Assembly: GCA_964636985.1 (NCBI GenBank)
Contig: CAZWSX010000009.1
Span: 172,340-236,339 of the forward strand
Source: CAZWSX01 sp964636985
Lineage (GTDB): Bacteria > Planctomycetota > Planctomycetia > Pirellulales > Pirellulaceae
DNA length: 64,000 nt
Direction: 5' to 3'
Shown here: positions 44,260 through 53,229 of the stretch, piece by piece
How positions within the stretch are numbered: the first letter of the stretch is position 1
Layout of the letters: each line of letters begins with the position of its first letter
Position numbers and translations under genes: made by a program
The notes under the pieces: generated by a model
The model's database searches: none
Told to the model about the DNA's origin: nothing
What the model saw: the letters and a program-made list of their open reading frames with translations, nothing else

Positions 44260-46191
44260 TTATTGATTCACTGGCGTCCAAATCGCGCCGATGCCCGGGC
44301 TGAAGTGGAACGGCCCCCGAGGGCTAAACTCGTAGCCTCGCAGTCTCTTCGAAAAAGCGTAGTACCCGTTCTGATAGAACAACCACGTGTACGGCTGATC
44401 TTCCCAAAGGATCTCGTGAATCCGCTGGTAAATCTTTCGACGCTTCTCGAAATCGAATTCTTTCAGCCCCTGCTCGAAGAGCTTGTCGACCTCAGGATTG
44501 CTGTACTCGGCGTAATTCCGCTCCTCGCCCGTCTTGAAGATATTCTCGGTGGTGTACGGGTCCGTTCCCGTACCCCAACCACCGAAGGCCGCTTCGTAGT
44601 CCCTGCTAACTAGCGCTTGGATCACCGTTGGAAAATCCTGCGCGCGGACGGTGCAGCGGATGCCAATCTGCTCCAAATTCTCTTTGAGCAAATTGCAAAT
44701 CTTGACGCGATCATCCCGGTTAACCGTGATGATCGTGAAATCGAACTTCACCTTCTTCCCGTTGACCATCTTGTCGCGAACGCCGTCGCCATCGGAATCT
44801 TTCCAACCTGCTTCATCCAACAATTGCTCGGCCTTGTCGAAATCTTGCTTGTAAGGCTTGGGAGGCTTCGGGGGGCACCACGGAGAGGAGGGGTGGAACG
44901 TGCCAACGCAGGCCCGGTCGAGTCCGTATCGCAAGACCTTCAGCATTTGCTGGTGGTCGTAGGCGTACGACATCGCCTTGCGGACGCGCTTGTCGGTGAA
45001 AAACGGCTTCTTGGTGTTCCAGCAGAAATGGAACTCCGTCCATTCTTCGCCGACTACTTTGGTCGCAACGTTATAGAATTCGTTCCCCTTGGTCTGGCTG
45101 GTCCACTGTTCGGGCGTCAACAACATGTCGTCCGCATCGCCCGCGAGCACCGACTGGAGAGCGACCGATTGATTGGGGCGAATCCGGAACCGCATCGTCT
45201 TATAGTAGGGTTTGTCGCGAACTTGTTTCCCCTCGTGCATGTAGGCACTCTCGCGCCGCTCGAGCACGATGTGCGAGTCGCGCACGCGCTCCTTGATCAC
45301 ATAGCCCCCTCCAACGATCGGATTCTCTTCCAATTCCAGGTGCGCCGACGACGTCTTCAGTGTCGGGTCCGCGGGCAAAGTCCTCTCGTAGATGTGCTTG
45401 GGGATAATCGAGTAGTTGACGTTCCAAATGTTGACCGCGGTCGACTCCTTGTGAAAGAAGACCACCGTTTGGTCGTCGTAGGCCTCGACCCACTTCAACT
45501 TGTCGGTGCCACTGCGTTGAGCGGTGACGGGCACGGCCTCTGTCATGATCGCAAGAAAACTGAACTTAATATCGTGGGCGGTGATCGGCTTTCCGTCTGA
45601 CCAAGTCATGTCTTTCCGCATCACAACTTTGTCGTAAAGTCCATCTTCGCTCGCCTGCCACGAGACAACCGAATCTTTGGAGGCAAACGGCTTGAGCTTC
45701 TCGTCGAACGAAAACAATCCAAAGCCAATCAAGCCTAAAACATCGGCCTCGACAATGCTGCTTGCGAGCACGGGATTAGTGCTATTGACGTCTCCATACA
45801 CGATCCGATTCATCACGGCGTTGTAATCGGCATCCTTCTCGCTGCCCGGCAACCGCCCTAAGGAACTGAGGATCTTTGGGTTGTTCGTGACGCCGTCTTC
45901 GTTCTTCAAGGCCAACGCCTCCTTGACGGATACCATCGGCTTCGTGTTCTTCTCTCGCTCGCGTCGCAGTTCCATGCCGTCCAGGACGGGCATGTCCTTC
46001 CACTTCACGCTCTTTTCGAGGTCTTCTAATTTGGGAGGCGTGAAGGGCTCGACCAAGTCGCCGAGTTTGAAGTCCGTCGCTTGAGCAAAGAGAGCCGAGG
46101 GACTCGCTCCCGCACAGACCAACACCGCGATGCAAAAAGACAAGCGAATGGCACGCCGAACGCGCGCCAACCGACCAAGATATGAGGACAT
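44260..46191 (-). CDS. peptide-type ABC importer solute-binding protein
   Basis: 643 residues, signal peptide ending near SALFAQA. The SBP family 5 fold is visible: WQASEDGLYDKVVMRKDMTWSDGKPITAHDIKFSF, FTDKRVRKAMSYAYDHQQMLKVLRYG and FDFEKRRKIYQRIHEILWEDQPYTWLFYQNGYYAF near the end. About 130 residues precede the usual start of the fold, somewhat more than in DppA. First gene of the four-gene importer operon. Ligand cannot be told from sequence; di/oligopeptides are typical, but nickel or glycans occur in relatives. Confidence 0.92.
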   Translation of the reverse strand: MSSYLGRLARVRRAIRLSFCIAVLVCAGASPSALFAQATDFKLGDLVEPFTPPKLEDLEKSVKWKDMPVLDGMELRREREKNTKPMVSVKEALALKNEDGVTNNPKILSSLGRLPGSEKDADYNAVMNRIVYGDVNSTNPVLASSIVEADVLGLIGFGLFSFDEKLKPFASKDSVVSWQASEDGLYDKVVMRKDMTWSDGKPITAHDIKFSFLAIMTEAVPVTAQRSGTDKLKWVEAYDDQTVVFFHKESTAVNIWNVNYSIIPKHIYERTLPADPTLKTSSAHLELEENPIVGGGYVIKERVRDSHIVLERRESAYMHEGKQVRDKPYYKTMRFRIRPNQSVALQSVLAGDADDMLLTPEQWTSQTKGNEFYNVATKVVGEEWTEFHFCWNTKKPFFTDKRVRKAMSYAYDHQQMLKVLRYGLDRACVGTFHPSSPWCPPKPPKPYKQDFDKAEQLLDEAGWKDSDGDGVRDKMVNGKKVKFDFTIITVNRDDRVKICNLLKENLEQIGIRCTVRAQDFPTVIQALVSRDYEAAFGGWGTGTDPYTTENIFKTGEERNYAEYSNPEVDKLFEQGLKEFDFEKRRKIYQRIHEILWEDQPYTWLFYQNGYYAFSKRLRGYEFSPRGPFHFSPGIGAIWTPVNQ

Positions 46192-46306
46192 AGGGCGGGA
46201 CTTTCAATCGGGATGAAAGCAAGGCAAAACGAACCCGCGCCGTGTTTGGCGGGATCGCGACCGTGAGCCGCAATCGCAATTTAGGCCCACCGTAACTAGG
46301 GGTCAA

Positions 46307-46627
46307 CTACAGTTGCTCTTTGTCGTTACGCTCGTCAGAAGGCGGTGGTTTGGGCTCTTCCCGCGATTCTGCGGCACTCCCGTCCGGCCCGTCATCGTCG
46401 CCGGCTTGCTCGTCATCGATCGAGCGCACCTGCCCTTCGGTCTCAAGTTGATGAACCATCGACGGTCGGGCGATCAGGCGATCGATCTCCAAAAGCGCGC
46501 TCCCAAAACCGGTGGCCGCCCGTGGACGGTCTTTCGCCGTGAAATAGCGGACCGATTCGAAGATCAGCAATGCAGGGAATCCCACCAGGATCAGAAGAAC
46601 GGCGATGACTGCGAGTACGCTGGCCAT
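46307..46627 (-). CDS. small membrane protein with acidic tail
   Basis: 106 residues from ATG 46627. One hydrophobic N-terminal segment (MASVLAVIAVLLILVGFPALLIF), then a short basic/aromatic segment (ESVRYFTAKDRPRA), and an acidic, disordered C-terminus rich in Asp/Glu/Ser/Pro. No family recognised. Last of three small genes with short spacing (10 and 17 bases) on the same strand. Confidence 0.6.
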   Translation of the reverse strand: MASVLAVIAVLLILVGFPALLIFESVRYFTAKDRPRAATGFGSALLEIDRLIARPSMVHQLETEGQVRSIDDEQAGDDDGPDGSAAESREEPKPPPSDERNDKEQL

Positions 46628-46637
46628 GATTGAATGC

Positions 46638-46838
46638 CTAAGGGCCAAGGACCTCTTCTACCGCCCGCTGGACATTGTCGCGGTTGAGGCTTTTGCGCAG
46701 CGGGGCGTCGTCGGGGGCAGCATCTCGATGGGCAAGGCTTCTGACTGGCGCAACTCGCTCGTTGATAAAACGAAGCCTTTTGAACCAGACGAGTAGCTCG
46801 TTCCGTTCTCCTTCGGGCGTGGGACTCGAAATCGTCAT
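46638..46838 (-). CDS. short hypothetical protein (66 residues)
   Basis: From ATG 46838 the product is MTISSPTPEGERNELLVW followed by a basic region (FKRLRFINERVAPVRSLAHRD) and a helix (NRDNVQRAVEEVLGP). No membrane segment or motif. Its position between two other small genes of one unit supports it; sequence alone would be weak. Confidence 0.5.
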   Translation of the reverse strand: MTISSPTPEGERNELLVWFKRLRFINERVAPVRSLAHRDAAPDDAPLRKSLNRDNVQRAVEEVLGP

Positions 46839-46855
46839 CGTTCGCCCCCAACGGG

Positions 46856-47242
46856 TCACTTCGGTGGCAGGATATCCGTAAAGATCGCGATGGAGGTGGC
46901 CACCATCGTGAGGCATGTTCCGCTGACGAACATGGCCCAACGAGGCCACTGGCGCTCGTACCCCAGCCAGCGAATCGAGGTTTCGACCACGGGGCCGGCG
47001 AAAAAGAACAAGTTCACGACGATCGCCCCTTCGACCACCATGAAAAAGATCCGTTGGTCAAACAAAAGCAGCGGGCCAATCAGGGCAACCGTTTCCGCAA
47101 CAAGCACGGCGATGTAGACGATTCGCAGCTTCTCCCAAGCGAAAAAGACGCGTTTCGCCAATGCCAGCAAGGAGCTGTCGGAGGACTCGGCAGGCTTGGT
47201 CCAGGGACCGGGAGCCGACGGTGGAGCGTACGGATTGATCAT
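46856..47242 (-). CDS. small polytopic membrane protein
   Basis: 128 residues from ATG 47242 (MINPYAPPSAPGPW), an N-terminal NPYxPP motif common in small planctomycete membrane proteins. Four hydrophobic segments follow (about residues 40-60, 64-84, 98-112 and 110-125). First of a three-gene unit. No function known. Confidence 0.65.
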   Translation of the reverse strand: MINPYAPPSAPGPWTKPAESSDSSLLALAKRVFFAWEKLRIVYIAVLVAETVALIGPLLLFDQRIFFMVVEGAIVVNLFFFAGPVVETSIRWLGYERQWPRWAMFVSGTCLTMVATSIAIFTDILPPK

Positions 47243-47682
47243 TTGCAAAGGTCCCCGCTGGGGTTGGCACCGACGCTCAGGATTATCCCACGAAGCTCAT
47301 TCGCGAGGAAAGCGTCTTCCTTCTCAACCATCCAACGGAAATTGGGCCCGTGGTATCGCAACCTAACGATCTGGCAAGATGTTACAGAATTCTTCCACGT
47401 ACAATCGCGAAATCCGTCATCGGCAGACTTTCCGTAACCGCTAGCACCAAAAAAGGCGAAAAACTCGCGTGATCAGGCTTTTTCCTATCGGAAGAGCTTA
47501 ACAACAGCCGACGGCTTGGCGGATTTCTGGCAGCTGATGCACACGATATTGGCGGCAAATCACACCTTGTGCAGCCGAAAGTTTGCGCGAAAATGATCTC
47601 TTCGTGATTGATTTCTGGCAGTTAGAGATCACACTTTATGGTAATTGCACCAACTGCGCGCTTTACGTAAAAGAGGTCGTCC
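47243..47682. promoter_or_regulatory. regulatory region of the microcompartment operon with repeated sequence blocks
   Basis: A 440-base gap ahead of the DeoR gene. It has a 12-base direct repeat, GATTTCTGGCAG, at 47522-47533 and 47610-47621 (88 bases apart), and after each copy an ATCACAC block (47559 and 47628). A TGGCAGCTG block near 47528 recurs at the DeoR start (47684). These look like operator half-sites for a DeoR-type repressor. An AT-rich stretch lies at 47640-47660. The left part near 47370-47500 shows nothing clear. Confidence 0.5.
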
Positions 47683-48507
47683 TTGGCAGCTGTGATCGTC
47701 GCTGACGAACGCCGTAGCCGGCTACTCGAATTGATTCGAGCGCGCGGCTTTGCGTCGTTGCCTGATCTGGCGGGACAACTCCTGGTTTCCGAATCGACCG
47801 TCCGGCGCGACCTCGATGCCCTCGAGGAAAGCGGATCAGTCCAACGGACTCACGGCGGCGTGTTTTACACCGGACCGTCCCCCAAGCTGGCCCACTTCGA
47901 CCAGCGACAGTCGGCCCAGTGGGACAAGAAGCGTCGGATCGCCGAGGCTGCTTCGCGACTGATCGAGGATGGCGAAACGATTTTGATCGACGGCGGCAGC
48001 ACAGCCTACGAATTGGCTCGCTTGCTGGTCGGCCGGTCGTTGCAAGTGGTTACCAATTCGCTGCCGGTGGCGACTTTGTTCACCTCGAGCGACAGCGGCG
48101 ATTTGATTTTTGTCGGCGGTTACATCCACACGCGGACGGGTGTTTCGCTTGGCCCGTACGCCAACGAGATGTTGAGCAAGCTCCGCGTCCGGCGCGCGAT
48201 TGTCAGCATCGCCGGCGTGAAGGAGGAGGGTTTCTACAACAGCAACTTGCTGCTAGTTGAAACCGAACGAGCCATGATGGCTGCGGCCGACGAAGTGATT
48301 GTGGTCGCCGACAGCACCAAGTTCGGCATCTCGAGCCTCGCCCTGATGGGCAAGCTCGACGAGGTCGACATCGTGATCGTCGACGATGAGTTAGACGATG
48401 CCTGGCGAAGGCGAATCACCGACGCCGGCGTGCAACTGATCATCGCTCACGAAGAAAAGAACTCGGTAGCAAATGGCGCGGCAAGCAATGGATCGGCCGC
48501 TGGGTAG
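47683..48507 (+). CDS. DeoR-family transcription regulator of the microcompartment operon
   Basis: 274 residues from TTG 47683, with AGAGG upstream; no ATG fits. Helix-turn-helix residues about 20-50: FASLPDLAGQLLVSESTVRRDLDALEESGSVQRTHGG. The C-terminal sugar-phosphate-sensing domain has ETILIDGGSTAYELARLL, VVTNSLPVATLF and the GG turn. DeoR proteins bind sugar phosphates and repress sugar operons; first position before PduL suggests it senses fuculose- or rhamnulose-phosphate or a related product and controls the operon and itself. Confidence 0.93.
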   Translation: MAAVIVADERRSRLLELIRARGFASLPDLAGQLLVSESTVRRDLDALEESGSVQRTHGGVFYTGPSPKLAHFDQRQSAQWDKKRRIAEAASRLIEDGETILIDGGSTAYELARLLVGRSLQVVTNSLPVATLFTSSDSGDLIFVGGYIHTRTGVSLGPYANEMLSKLRVRRAIVSIAGVKEEGFYNSNLLLVETERAMMAAADEVIVVADSTKFGISSLALMGKLDEVDIVIVDDELDDAWRRRITDAGVQLIIAHEEKNSVANGAASNGSAAG

Positions 48508-48561
48508 TTCGCAAGAAACGGCAATTAAGCTTCGCAGAACCTGAAGTTTGGAATCGAAAGC

Positions 48562-49293
48562 ATGGCAACCTCGGCGACTCTCGATCGCGCAACCGTCGAA
48601 CAAATCGTCCGCCAGATTGTGCTTGGCAAATCAAGCGGCAATGGCGCTGCACCTGCTCCCGCTAAAAGTGTGGCTATTGGTCCGCCTGGCGGCAGCGAAC
48701 TGGTGGTCAGCATCTCCGCTCGCCACTGCCACCTGACCGACGAACACGTCGAAATCTTGTTCGGCAAGGGTAGCAAGCTCACGCCCGACAAGCCGCTCTA
48801 TCAGGATGGCTTTTATGCGGCGGCCCAAACAGTGATGGTAGTCGGTCCTCGTCGCCGCATGCTTCCAACCGTTCGCGTGCTTGGCCCCACGCGTCCCGCC
48901 AGCCAGGTCGAGTTGGCGTTCACCGATTCAATCAGCCTCGGCATTGATGCACCGGTTCGAAACAGCGGCAACGTGAAGGGAACACCCGGCTGCGTGCTAG
49001 TCGGCCCTGCCGGCGTTGTCGAACTGAGCGAAGGCGTAATCCGAGCCGCTCGTCACGTTCACATGAACATGGACGACGCCGCAAAATATGGCGTGAAGAA
49101 TGGCGACTGGATGAAGCTGCGGATCGAAGCGCCTGCCTGCAGCGTGGTTTACGAGGACTTGCTGGTCCGCGCGGATAAGACCAGCAAGTTGGAAGTGCAT
49201 CTCGACACGGACGAAGGAAATGCCTGTTACCTGGACGCGGCAACGCGGATCGAGCTGTTCAAGCAAGAGCCGCCGTGTGGCTGCAAACATTAG
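48562..49293 (+). CDS. pduL: PduL-type phosphotransacylase of the microcompartment
   Basis: 243 residues. N-terminal helix ATVEQIVRQIVLGK (about residues 10-24) is an encapsulation peptide, followed by a Gly/Ala linker. Two zinc-related beta barrels follow, with the conserved ISARHCHLTDEHVEILFG and AARHVHMNMDDAAKYGV motifs that carry the zinc-binding His residues. It converts acyl-CoA (here probably lactyl-CoA) and phosphate to acyl-phosphate and free CoA, recycling CoA within the shell. Placed between the regulator and the first shell gene. Confidence 0.93.
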   Translation: MATSATLDRATVEQIVRQIVLGKSSGNGAAPAPAKSVAIGPPGGSELVVSISARHCHLTDEHVEILFGKGSKLTPDKPLYQDGFYAAAQTVMVVGPRRRMLPTVRVLGPTRPASQVELAFTDSISLGIDAPVRNSGNVKGTPGCVLVGPAGVVELSEGVIRAARHVHMNMDDAAKYGVKNGDWMKLRIEAPACSVVYEDLLVRADKTSKLEVHLDTDEGNACYLDAATRIELFKQEPPCGCKH

Positions 49294-49392
49294 GAGTTAG
49301 GAGATCGTGGCGATCCACAGCGGAATGTGGAAAGCCACGTTGGACGTATACCGTTGAGCTTTTGTGGTTTCTTTTTTCGGAGTTTGTGAGTT

Positions 49393-49722
49393 ATGGCAAA
49401 GTCGATGGAAGCGCTCGGCATGATCGAAACCAAGGGGTTCATCTCCTTGGTCGAAGCCACCGACGCGATGCTGAAAGCGGCCAATGTTCAATTCCTGGGT
49501 TGGGACAAAATCGGTAGCGGTTTGGTCTCGGCCTTCGTCACCGGCGACGTCGCCGCGGTGAAAGCCGCCACTGACGCCGGCGCCACCGCCGCGGGCCGCG
49601 TGGGCGAAGTGGTCAGCGTGCAAGTGATCCCACGTCCGCACGAGGACCTGGACGTCGTTCTGCCCACCTTCCGCCGTACGACCGTCACCAAGGTCGTCAC
49701 CACCCGTACTGAATCTGAGTAG
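49393..49722 (+). CDS. BMC-H hexameric shell protein 1
   Basis: 109 residues, single BMC (Pfam00936) domain: GMIETKGFISLVEATDAMLKAANVQFLGW, then GSGLVSAFVTGDVAAVKAATDAGATAA and VIPRPHEDLD. The usual K antiparallel edge residue is seen in the AxDAMLKAA helix region. C-terminal tail of about 20 residues (RRTTVTKVVTTRTESE) extends beyond the domain and is more basic than in common shell proteins. It forms hexamers that tile the facets and pass substrate through a central pore. Confidence 0.95.
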   Translation: MAKSMEALGMIETKGFISLVEATDAMLKAANVQFLGWDKIGSGLVSAFVTGDVAAVKAATDAGATAAGRVGEVVSVQVIPRPHEDLDVVLPTFRRTTVTKVVTTRTESE

Positions 49723-49779
49723 CAATACCAGCTCCTCTTCCCGTTCACACGAAACTTTATTGCACAGCGAATTAAGCAC

Positions 49780-50061
49780 ATGGATATCCCTGCAAATCAA
49801 GCGATTGGATTGATCGAAACCAAGGGGCTGGTCGGCCTCATCGAAGCGACCGACGCGATGGCCAAGGCCGCCAACGTCCGCATCGTTCGCCGGATCGGTA
49901 TCGGCGGCGCGTATGTCGCCACCATCGTCACGGGCGACGTCGGCAGCGTTCGCGCAGCCGTGGAAGCTGGCGCTCAAGCCGCCACCGCCTGCGGTGAGCT
50001 GGTCGGCAGCCACGTCATTCCGCGTCCTGCGGAAGGCCTGGTCGAAGCGTTCCTCAACTAG
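49780..50061 (+). CDS. BMC-H hexameric shell protein 2
   Basis: 93 residues, single BMC domain with little extra: IGLIETKGLVGLIEATDAMAKAANVRIVRR, GGAYVATIVTGDVGSVRAAVEAGAQAA and HVIPRPAEGLVEAFLN. It is clearly related to the first BMC-H protein (57 bases upstream) by duplication, but the pore loop reads GIGGAYV against GSGLV in the other, so pore properties may differ. Confidence 0.95.
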   Translation: MDIPANQAIGLIETKGLVGLIEATDAMAKAANVRIVRRIGIGGAYVATIVTGDVGSVRAAVEAGAQAATACGELVGSHVIPRPAEGLVEAFLN

Positions 50062-50075
50062 TTGATCCCCGCGAC

Positions 50076-50151
50076 GTAGCTGCACTCGCCAAGAGTGCAG
50101 ATGCCCCGCAGGTGGATAGCGCACCGGCCGCGTTCTGGCGAACGCAGCTAC
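50076..50151. repeat. dispersed palindromic repeat, copy 2, inside the microcompartment operon
   Basis: 76 bases with near-inverted ends (GTAGCTGCACTCGCC at the left; reverse complement of the right end reads GTAGCTGCGTTCGCC). Inside are two hairpins, GCACTC-GCCAA-GAGTGC and GCGTTC-TGGC-GAACGC, giving a cloverleaf-like fold. Shares its blocks with 6569-6622. It lies between the second BMC-H gene and acetate kinase. Confidence 0.75.
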
Positions 50152-50219
50152 CGTAAGTTTCCTTTCCTATCCCTCGTCTGAAAACACGGAAGGCTCGCCA
50201 CAAGCGGGACAGACGCCCT

Positions 50220-51404
50220 ATGAAAATCCTCGTCGCCAACCTCGGCTCCACGAGCTTCAAGTATCGGCTGTTCGATATGACGACCGAGCGCCAACTGGCG
50301 CGCGGCGGCGTCGATCGAATTGGTTCGCCTGAGAGCGCCTGCTTTGTCGACATTGCCGGCAAGCGGAGCGATCTCAAGACACGTGTTCCCGACCATGCGG
50401 TCGCCGTGAAAACGTGCCTGGCGCAGCTGACCGATCCAAGCAGTGGATGTCTCAAGAGCGCGAGCGAAGTCGCGGCGATCGGCTTTAAGGCCGTTCACGG
50501 CGGGCGTTACTCAGGCGTGCAACGCGTCAACGACGACGTGCTGCAAGCGATGGAAGAAATGAACTTCGTGGCACCGGCTCACAATCCGCCGTACATCCGT
50601 GCGATGCGATTGCTGGCCGAACAACTGCCTGAGATTCCGCTGGTGGCCGCATTCGAAACGGGCTTCCATCAGACGATCGAGGACAAGGCGAAGTACTACC
50701 CGATCCCACACGAGTGGGCCGAGAAGTACCAGATCAAACGTTGGGGCTTTCACGGTGCCAGCCACCGCTACATTGCCCATCGCACGGCCGAATTGATGAA
50801 GCGAGCCGACCTGCGGATCATCTCGTGCCACCTGGGAGGATCGAACAGCTTGTGCGCCATTCGCAATGGCCACAGCGTTGCCACCACGATGGGGATGAGC
50901 CCGCAATCCGGTTTGCCGCACAACAATCGTGTGGGCGATTTCGACCCGTTCGCGATTCCGATTGTGATGCAACAAACCGGCATGTCGCTGTCGCAAGTCC
51001 TGCACGAGCTGTCCGAGAAGAGCGGTCTGCTCGGTCTGTCGGGCATGAGCGGCGACGTTCGCGATTTGGAGCAAGCGGCCGAACAAGGCCAAGGGCATGC
51101 CAAGCTCGCGCTCGACGTGTTCGTGTACGAGATTCGCCGCCACCTGGGCGGAATGCTGATCGAACTCGGCGGGGCCGACGCGATCGTATTCACCGGCGGC
51201 ATCGGCGAGAACTCGAAATGGGTTCGCGCAAACGTGTGTGCCAACTTGAAGGACCTAGGTATCCACCTCGACGACACGGCGAACGAGTCGGTCAGCGGCG
51301 AATGCCGGGTCGATGCGACCGACAGCCGGACCGAACTGTGGGTGATTCCAACCAACGAAGAGCTGATCGTGGCTCGTCAAGCACAACAGCTCTTAGCGGG
51401 GTGA
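50220..51404 (+). CDS. ackA: acetate/propionate-kinase-type acyl kinase
   Basis: 394 residues. Landmarks are NLGSTSFKYRLFD (ATP/acyl-phosphate site), AVHGGRYSG (the Arg), VAAFETGFHQTI, GFHGASHRYIAHR and the Gly-rich IVFTGGIGENSKWVRANVC. It converts acyl-phosphate (predicted lactyl-phosphate from PduL) and ADP to the acid and ATP, giving net energy. It begins 158 bases after the second shell gene, with the palindromic repeat between, and ends 3 bases before the next shell gene. Confidence 0.93.
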   Translation: MKILVANLGSTSFKYRLFDMTTERQLARGGVDRIGSPESACFVDIAGKRSDLKTRVPDHAVAVKTCLAQLTDPSSGCLKSASEVAAIGFKAVHGGRYSGVQRVNDDVLQAMEEMNFVAPAHNPPYIRAMRLLAEQLPEIPLVAAFETGFHQTIEDKAKYYPIPHEWAEKYQIKRWGFHGASHRYIAHRTAELMKRADLRIISCHLGGSNSLCAIRNGHSVATTMGMSPQSGLPHNNRVGDFDPFAIPIVMQQTGMSLSQVLHELSEKSGLLGLSGMSGDVRDLEQAAEQGQGHAKLALDVFVYEIRRHLGGMLIELGGADAIVFTGGIGENSKWVRANVCANLKDLGIHLDDTANESVSGECRVDATDSRTELWVIPTNEELIVARQAQQLLAG

Positions 51405-51407
51405 TTT

Positions 51408-51728
51408 ATGTTCGTGGCCAAAGTAACAGGTTCGCTCGTCTCGACCGAAAAGGTCCCGGCCATGAAGGGGTACAAGCTCCTCATCGTCGAGCCCTATCGC
51501 GTTGAACCCAACGAACGCAAGAGCCTAGTCACGACGGGCCGCACGTTCGTCGCCGTCGACACACTTGGAGCTGGGGTCGGCGACTACGTGCTGCTGACGC
51601 AAGGTTCGAGTGCCCGTATGACCCCCGAGACCAAGACTCTGCCGATCGACGCCGTAGTCGTCGGAATCGTCGACGCCGTGAATGTCGATTCCGCATCCGT
51701 TTACAACCGCGAAAACGAAAACAAGTAA
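51408..51728 (+). CDS. BMC-P pentameric shell vertex protein 1 (EutN/CcmL family)
   Basis: 106 residues. Family pattern: MFVAKVTGSLVSTEKVPAMKGYKLLIVEPY then VAVDTLGAGVGDYVLLTQGSSARM and VVVGIVDAV. Pentamers cap the vertices of the shell. The G-A-G-V-G-D turn is the conserved loop of the family. Three such proteins occur in the operon. It starts 3 bases after acetate kinase. Confidence 0.95.
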   Translation: MFVAKVTGSLVSTEKVPAMKGYKLLIVEPYRVEPNERKSLVTTGRTFVAVDTLGAGVGDYVLLTQGSSARMTPETKTLPIDAVVVGIVDAVNVDSASVYNRENENK

Positions 51729-51782
51729 CGCCGCAGTTAAGAACCGACTCGGCGCCAAATACCTTTCAACGACAGAACAGCC

Positions 51783-53222
51783 ATGCAAGTCAACGAAACG
51801 ATCATTCGCAACGTCGTCGCGCAGGTCCTCGCCGAAATGGGCCGCGCTCCGGCTGGCTCCTCGAGCAGCTTTCACGGACGACACGGTATCTTCGATTGCC
51901 CAAAGGAAGCGATCGCTGCCGGTCGCGCCGCCTTCGAGCAACTGAGCGAACGCACCTTAGAAGACCGCAAGCGAATCATCGATCACATCCGCCGGATCTC
52001 GATCGACCAATGTGTCGAACTCGGCACGATGGAAATGAACGAGACCAAAATCGGCCGCCTCGAACACAAGATCGAAAAGCTGAAGACCCTCGGTCTCAAG
52101 ACGCCCGGCGTCGAGTTCATGCGTAGCGAAGCCTTCAGCGGTGACCATGGTTTGGCCGTGATCGAACACGCTCCCTTCGGCGTCATTGGCGCAATCACGC
52201 CGGTGACTCACTCGCTGCCAACCATCACCGGCAACGCCGTCAGCATGCTTGCCGGTGGGAACACGGTCGTCGTGAACCCGCACCCCAGCGGCAAAAAGGT
52301 AGCGGCCGAAGGGGTTCGCCGCTTCAACCAAGCGATCAGCCAGGATCTGGGCATCGATAACCTGATCTGCGTGATTGCCGAGCCGACGCTCGAAACCGCC
52401 GCTACTCTGTTCGGCCATCGCGACGTCAACATGATTTGCGTGACGGGCGGCCCCGCGGTTGCCAAGGCAGCTCTCAAGAGCGGAAAGCGAGCCGTCGTCG
52501 CTGGGCCGGGCAATCCGCCAGTCGTCGTCGACGAGACGGCCGATCTCGATCGCGCTGCCCGTTGCATCATCCAAGGTGGTGCTTACGACAACAATCTGCT
52601 GTGCATCGCCGAGAAGGAAGTCTTCGTCGTCGAGAGCGTGTTCGACGCCATGATGGCGGCGATGGAAAGGGCAGGGGCCGTCCGGCTGAACGCTCGCGAA
52701 ACCGACGCGCTGACCAAGGCCGCGATCATCCAGGTCGGCGACGACAAGCACGACGCCGCCAACAAGGACTTCATTGGTCAGGATGCTGCGGTGTTGATTC
52801 GTGCCGCCGGCAAGAGCGTCTCGGGCAAGCCCGAGCTTTGCTTCGGCGAAACCGATGTTCGGCACCCGTTTGTGGGCGTCGAACAGATGATGCCGTTCAT
52901 CCCGTTCGTTCGCTGCCGCAACGTCCAGGAAGCGATCATCGCAGCCAAGGAAGCTGAACACGGTTTCCGCCACACGAGCATCATTCACTCGCACAACGTC
53001 CGCAACATGACGACGATGGGCCGAGCCCTCGACACGACGCTGTTCGTCAAGAACGGCCCTTGCATGGCTGCTTTAGGACTGGGCGGTGAAGGCTACCTGT
53101 CGTTCTCGATCGCTGGGCCGACAGGCGAAGGTGTGACGACCCCGCTTACGTTCACCCGTGAACGGCGCTGCTCGATGATCGACGACCTCCGCGTCCTCGG
53201 CAAGCCACAACTGAACAGATAG
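51783..53222 (+). CDS. pduP: CoA-acylating aldehyde dehydrogenase (PduP-like)
   Basis: 479 residues. N-terminal helix ETIIRNVVAQVLAEMG (residues 5-20) is an encapsulation peptide; the linker follows. The dehydrogenase fold includes GVIGAITPVTHSLPTITGNAVSML, NPHPSGKKVA and the catalytic Cys at about residue 274 in GGAYDNNLLCIAEKEV. It oxidises an aldehyde (predicted lactaldehyde) to acyl-CoA with NAD. Placed between two pentamer genes, 54 and 7 bases away. Confidence 0.95.
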   Translation: MQVNETIIRNVVAQVLAEMGRAPAGSSSSFHGRHGIFDCPKEAIAAGRAAFEQLSERTLEDRKRIIDHIRRISIDQCVELGTMEMNETKIGRLEHKIEKLKTLGLKTPGVEFMRSEAFSGDHGLAVIEHAPFGVIGAITPVTHSLPTITGNAVSMLAGGNTVVVNPHPSGKKVAAEGVRRFNQAISQDLGIDNLICVIAEPTLETAATLFGHRDVNMICVTGGPAVAKAALKSGKRAVVAGPGNPPVVVDETADLDRAARCIIQGGAYDNNLLCIAEKEVFVVESVFDAMMAAMERAGAVRLNARETDALTKAAIIQVGDDKHDAANKDFIGQDAAVLIRAAGKSVSGKPELCFGETDVRHPFVGVEQMMPFIPFVRCRNVQEAIIAAKEAEHGFRHTSIIHSHNVRNMTTMGRALDTTLFVKNGPCMAALGLGGEGYLSFSIAGPTGEGVTTPLTFTRERRCSMIDDLRVLGKPQLNR

Positions 53223-53229
53223 ACGAATC

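Noticed and set aside
49294..49392. Attenuator before the first shell gene (T-rich stretch near 49360-49377)
   Set aside because: Only a 5-bp hairpin (GATCG/CGATC) is present and it lies well before the T-rich stretch.
51957..52994. 345-residue minus-strand frame inside the aldehyde dehydrogenase gene
   Set aside because: Fully antisense to a well-supported enzyme gene; no independent motif.
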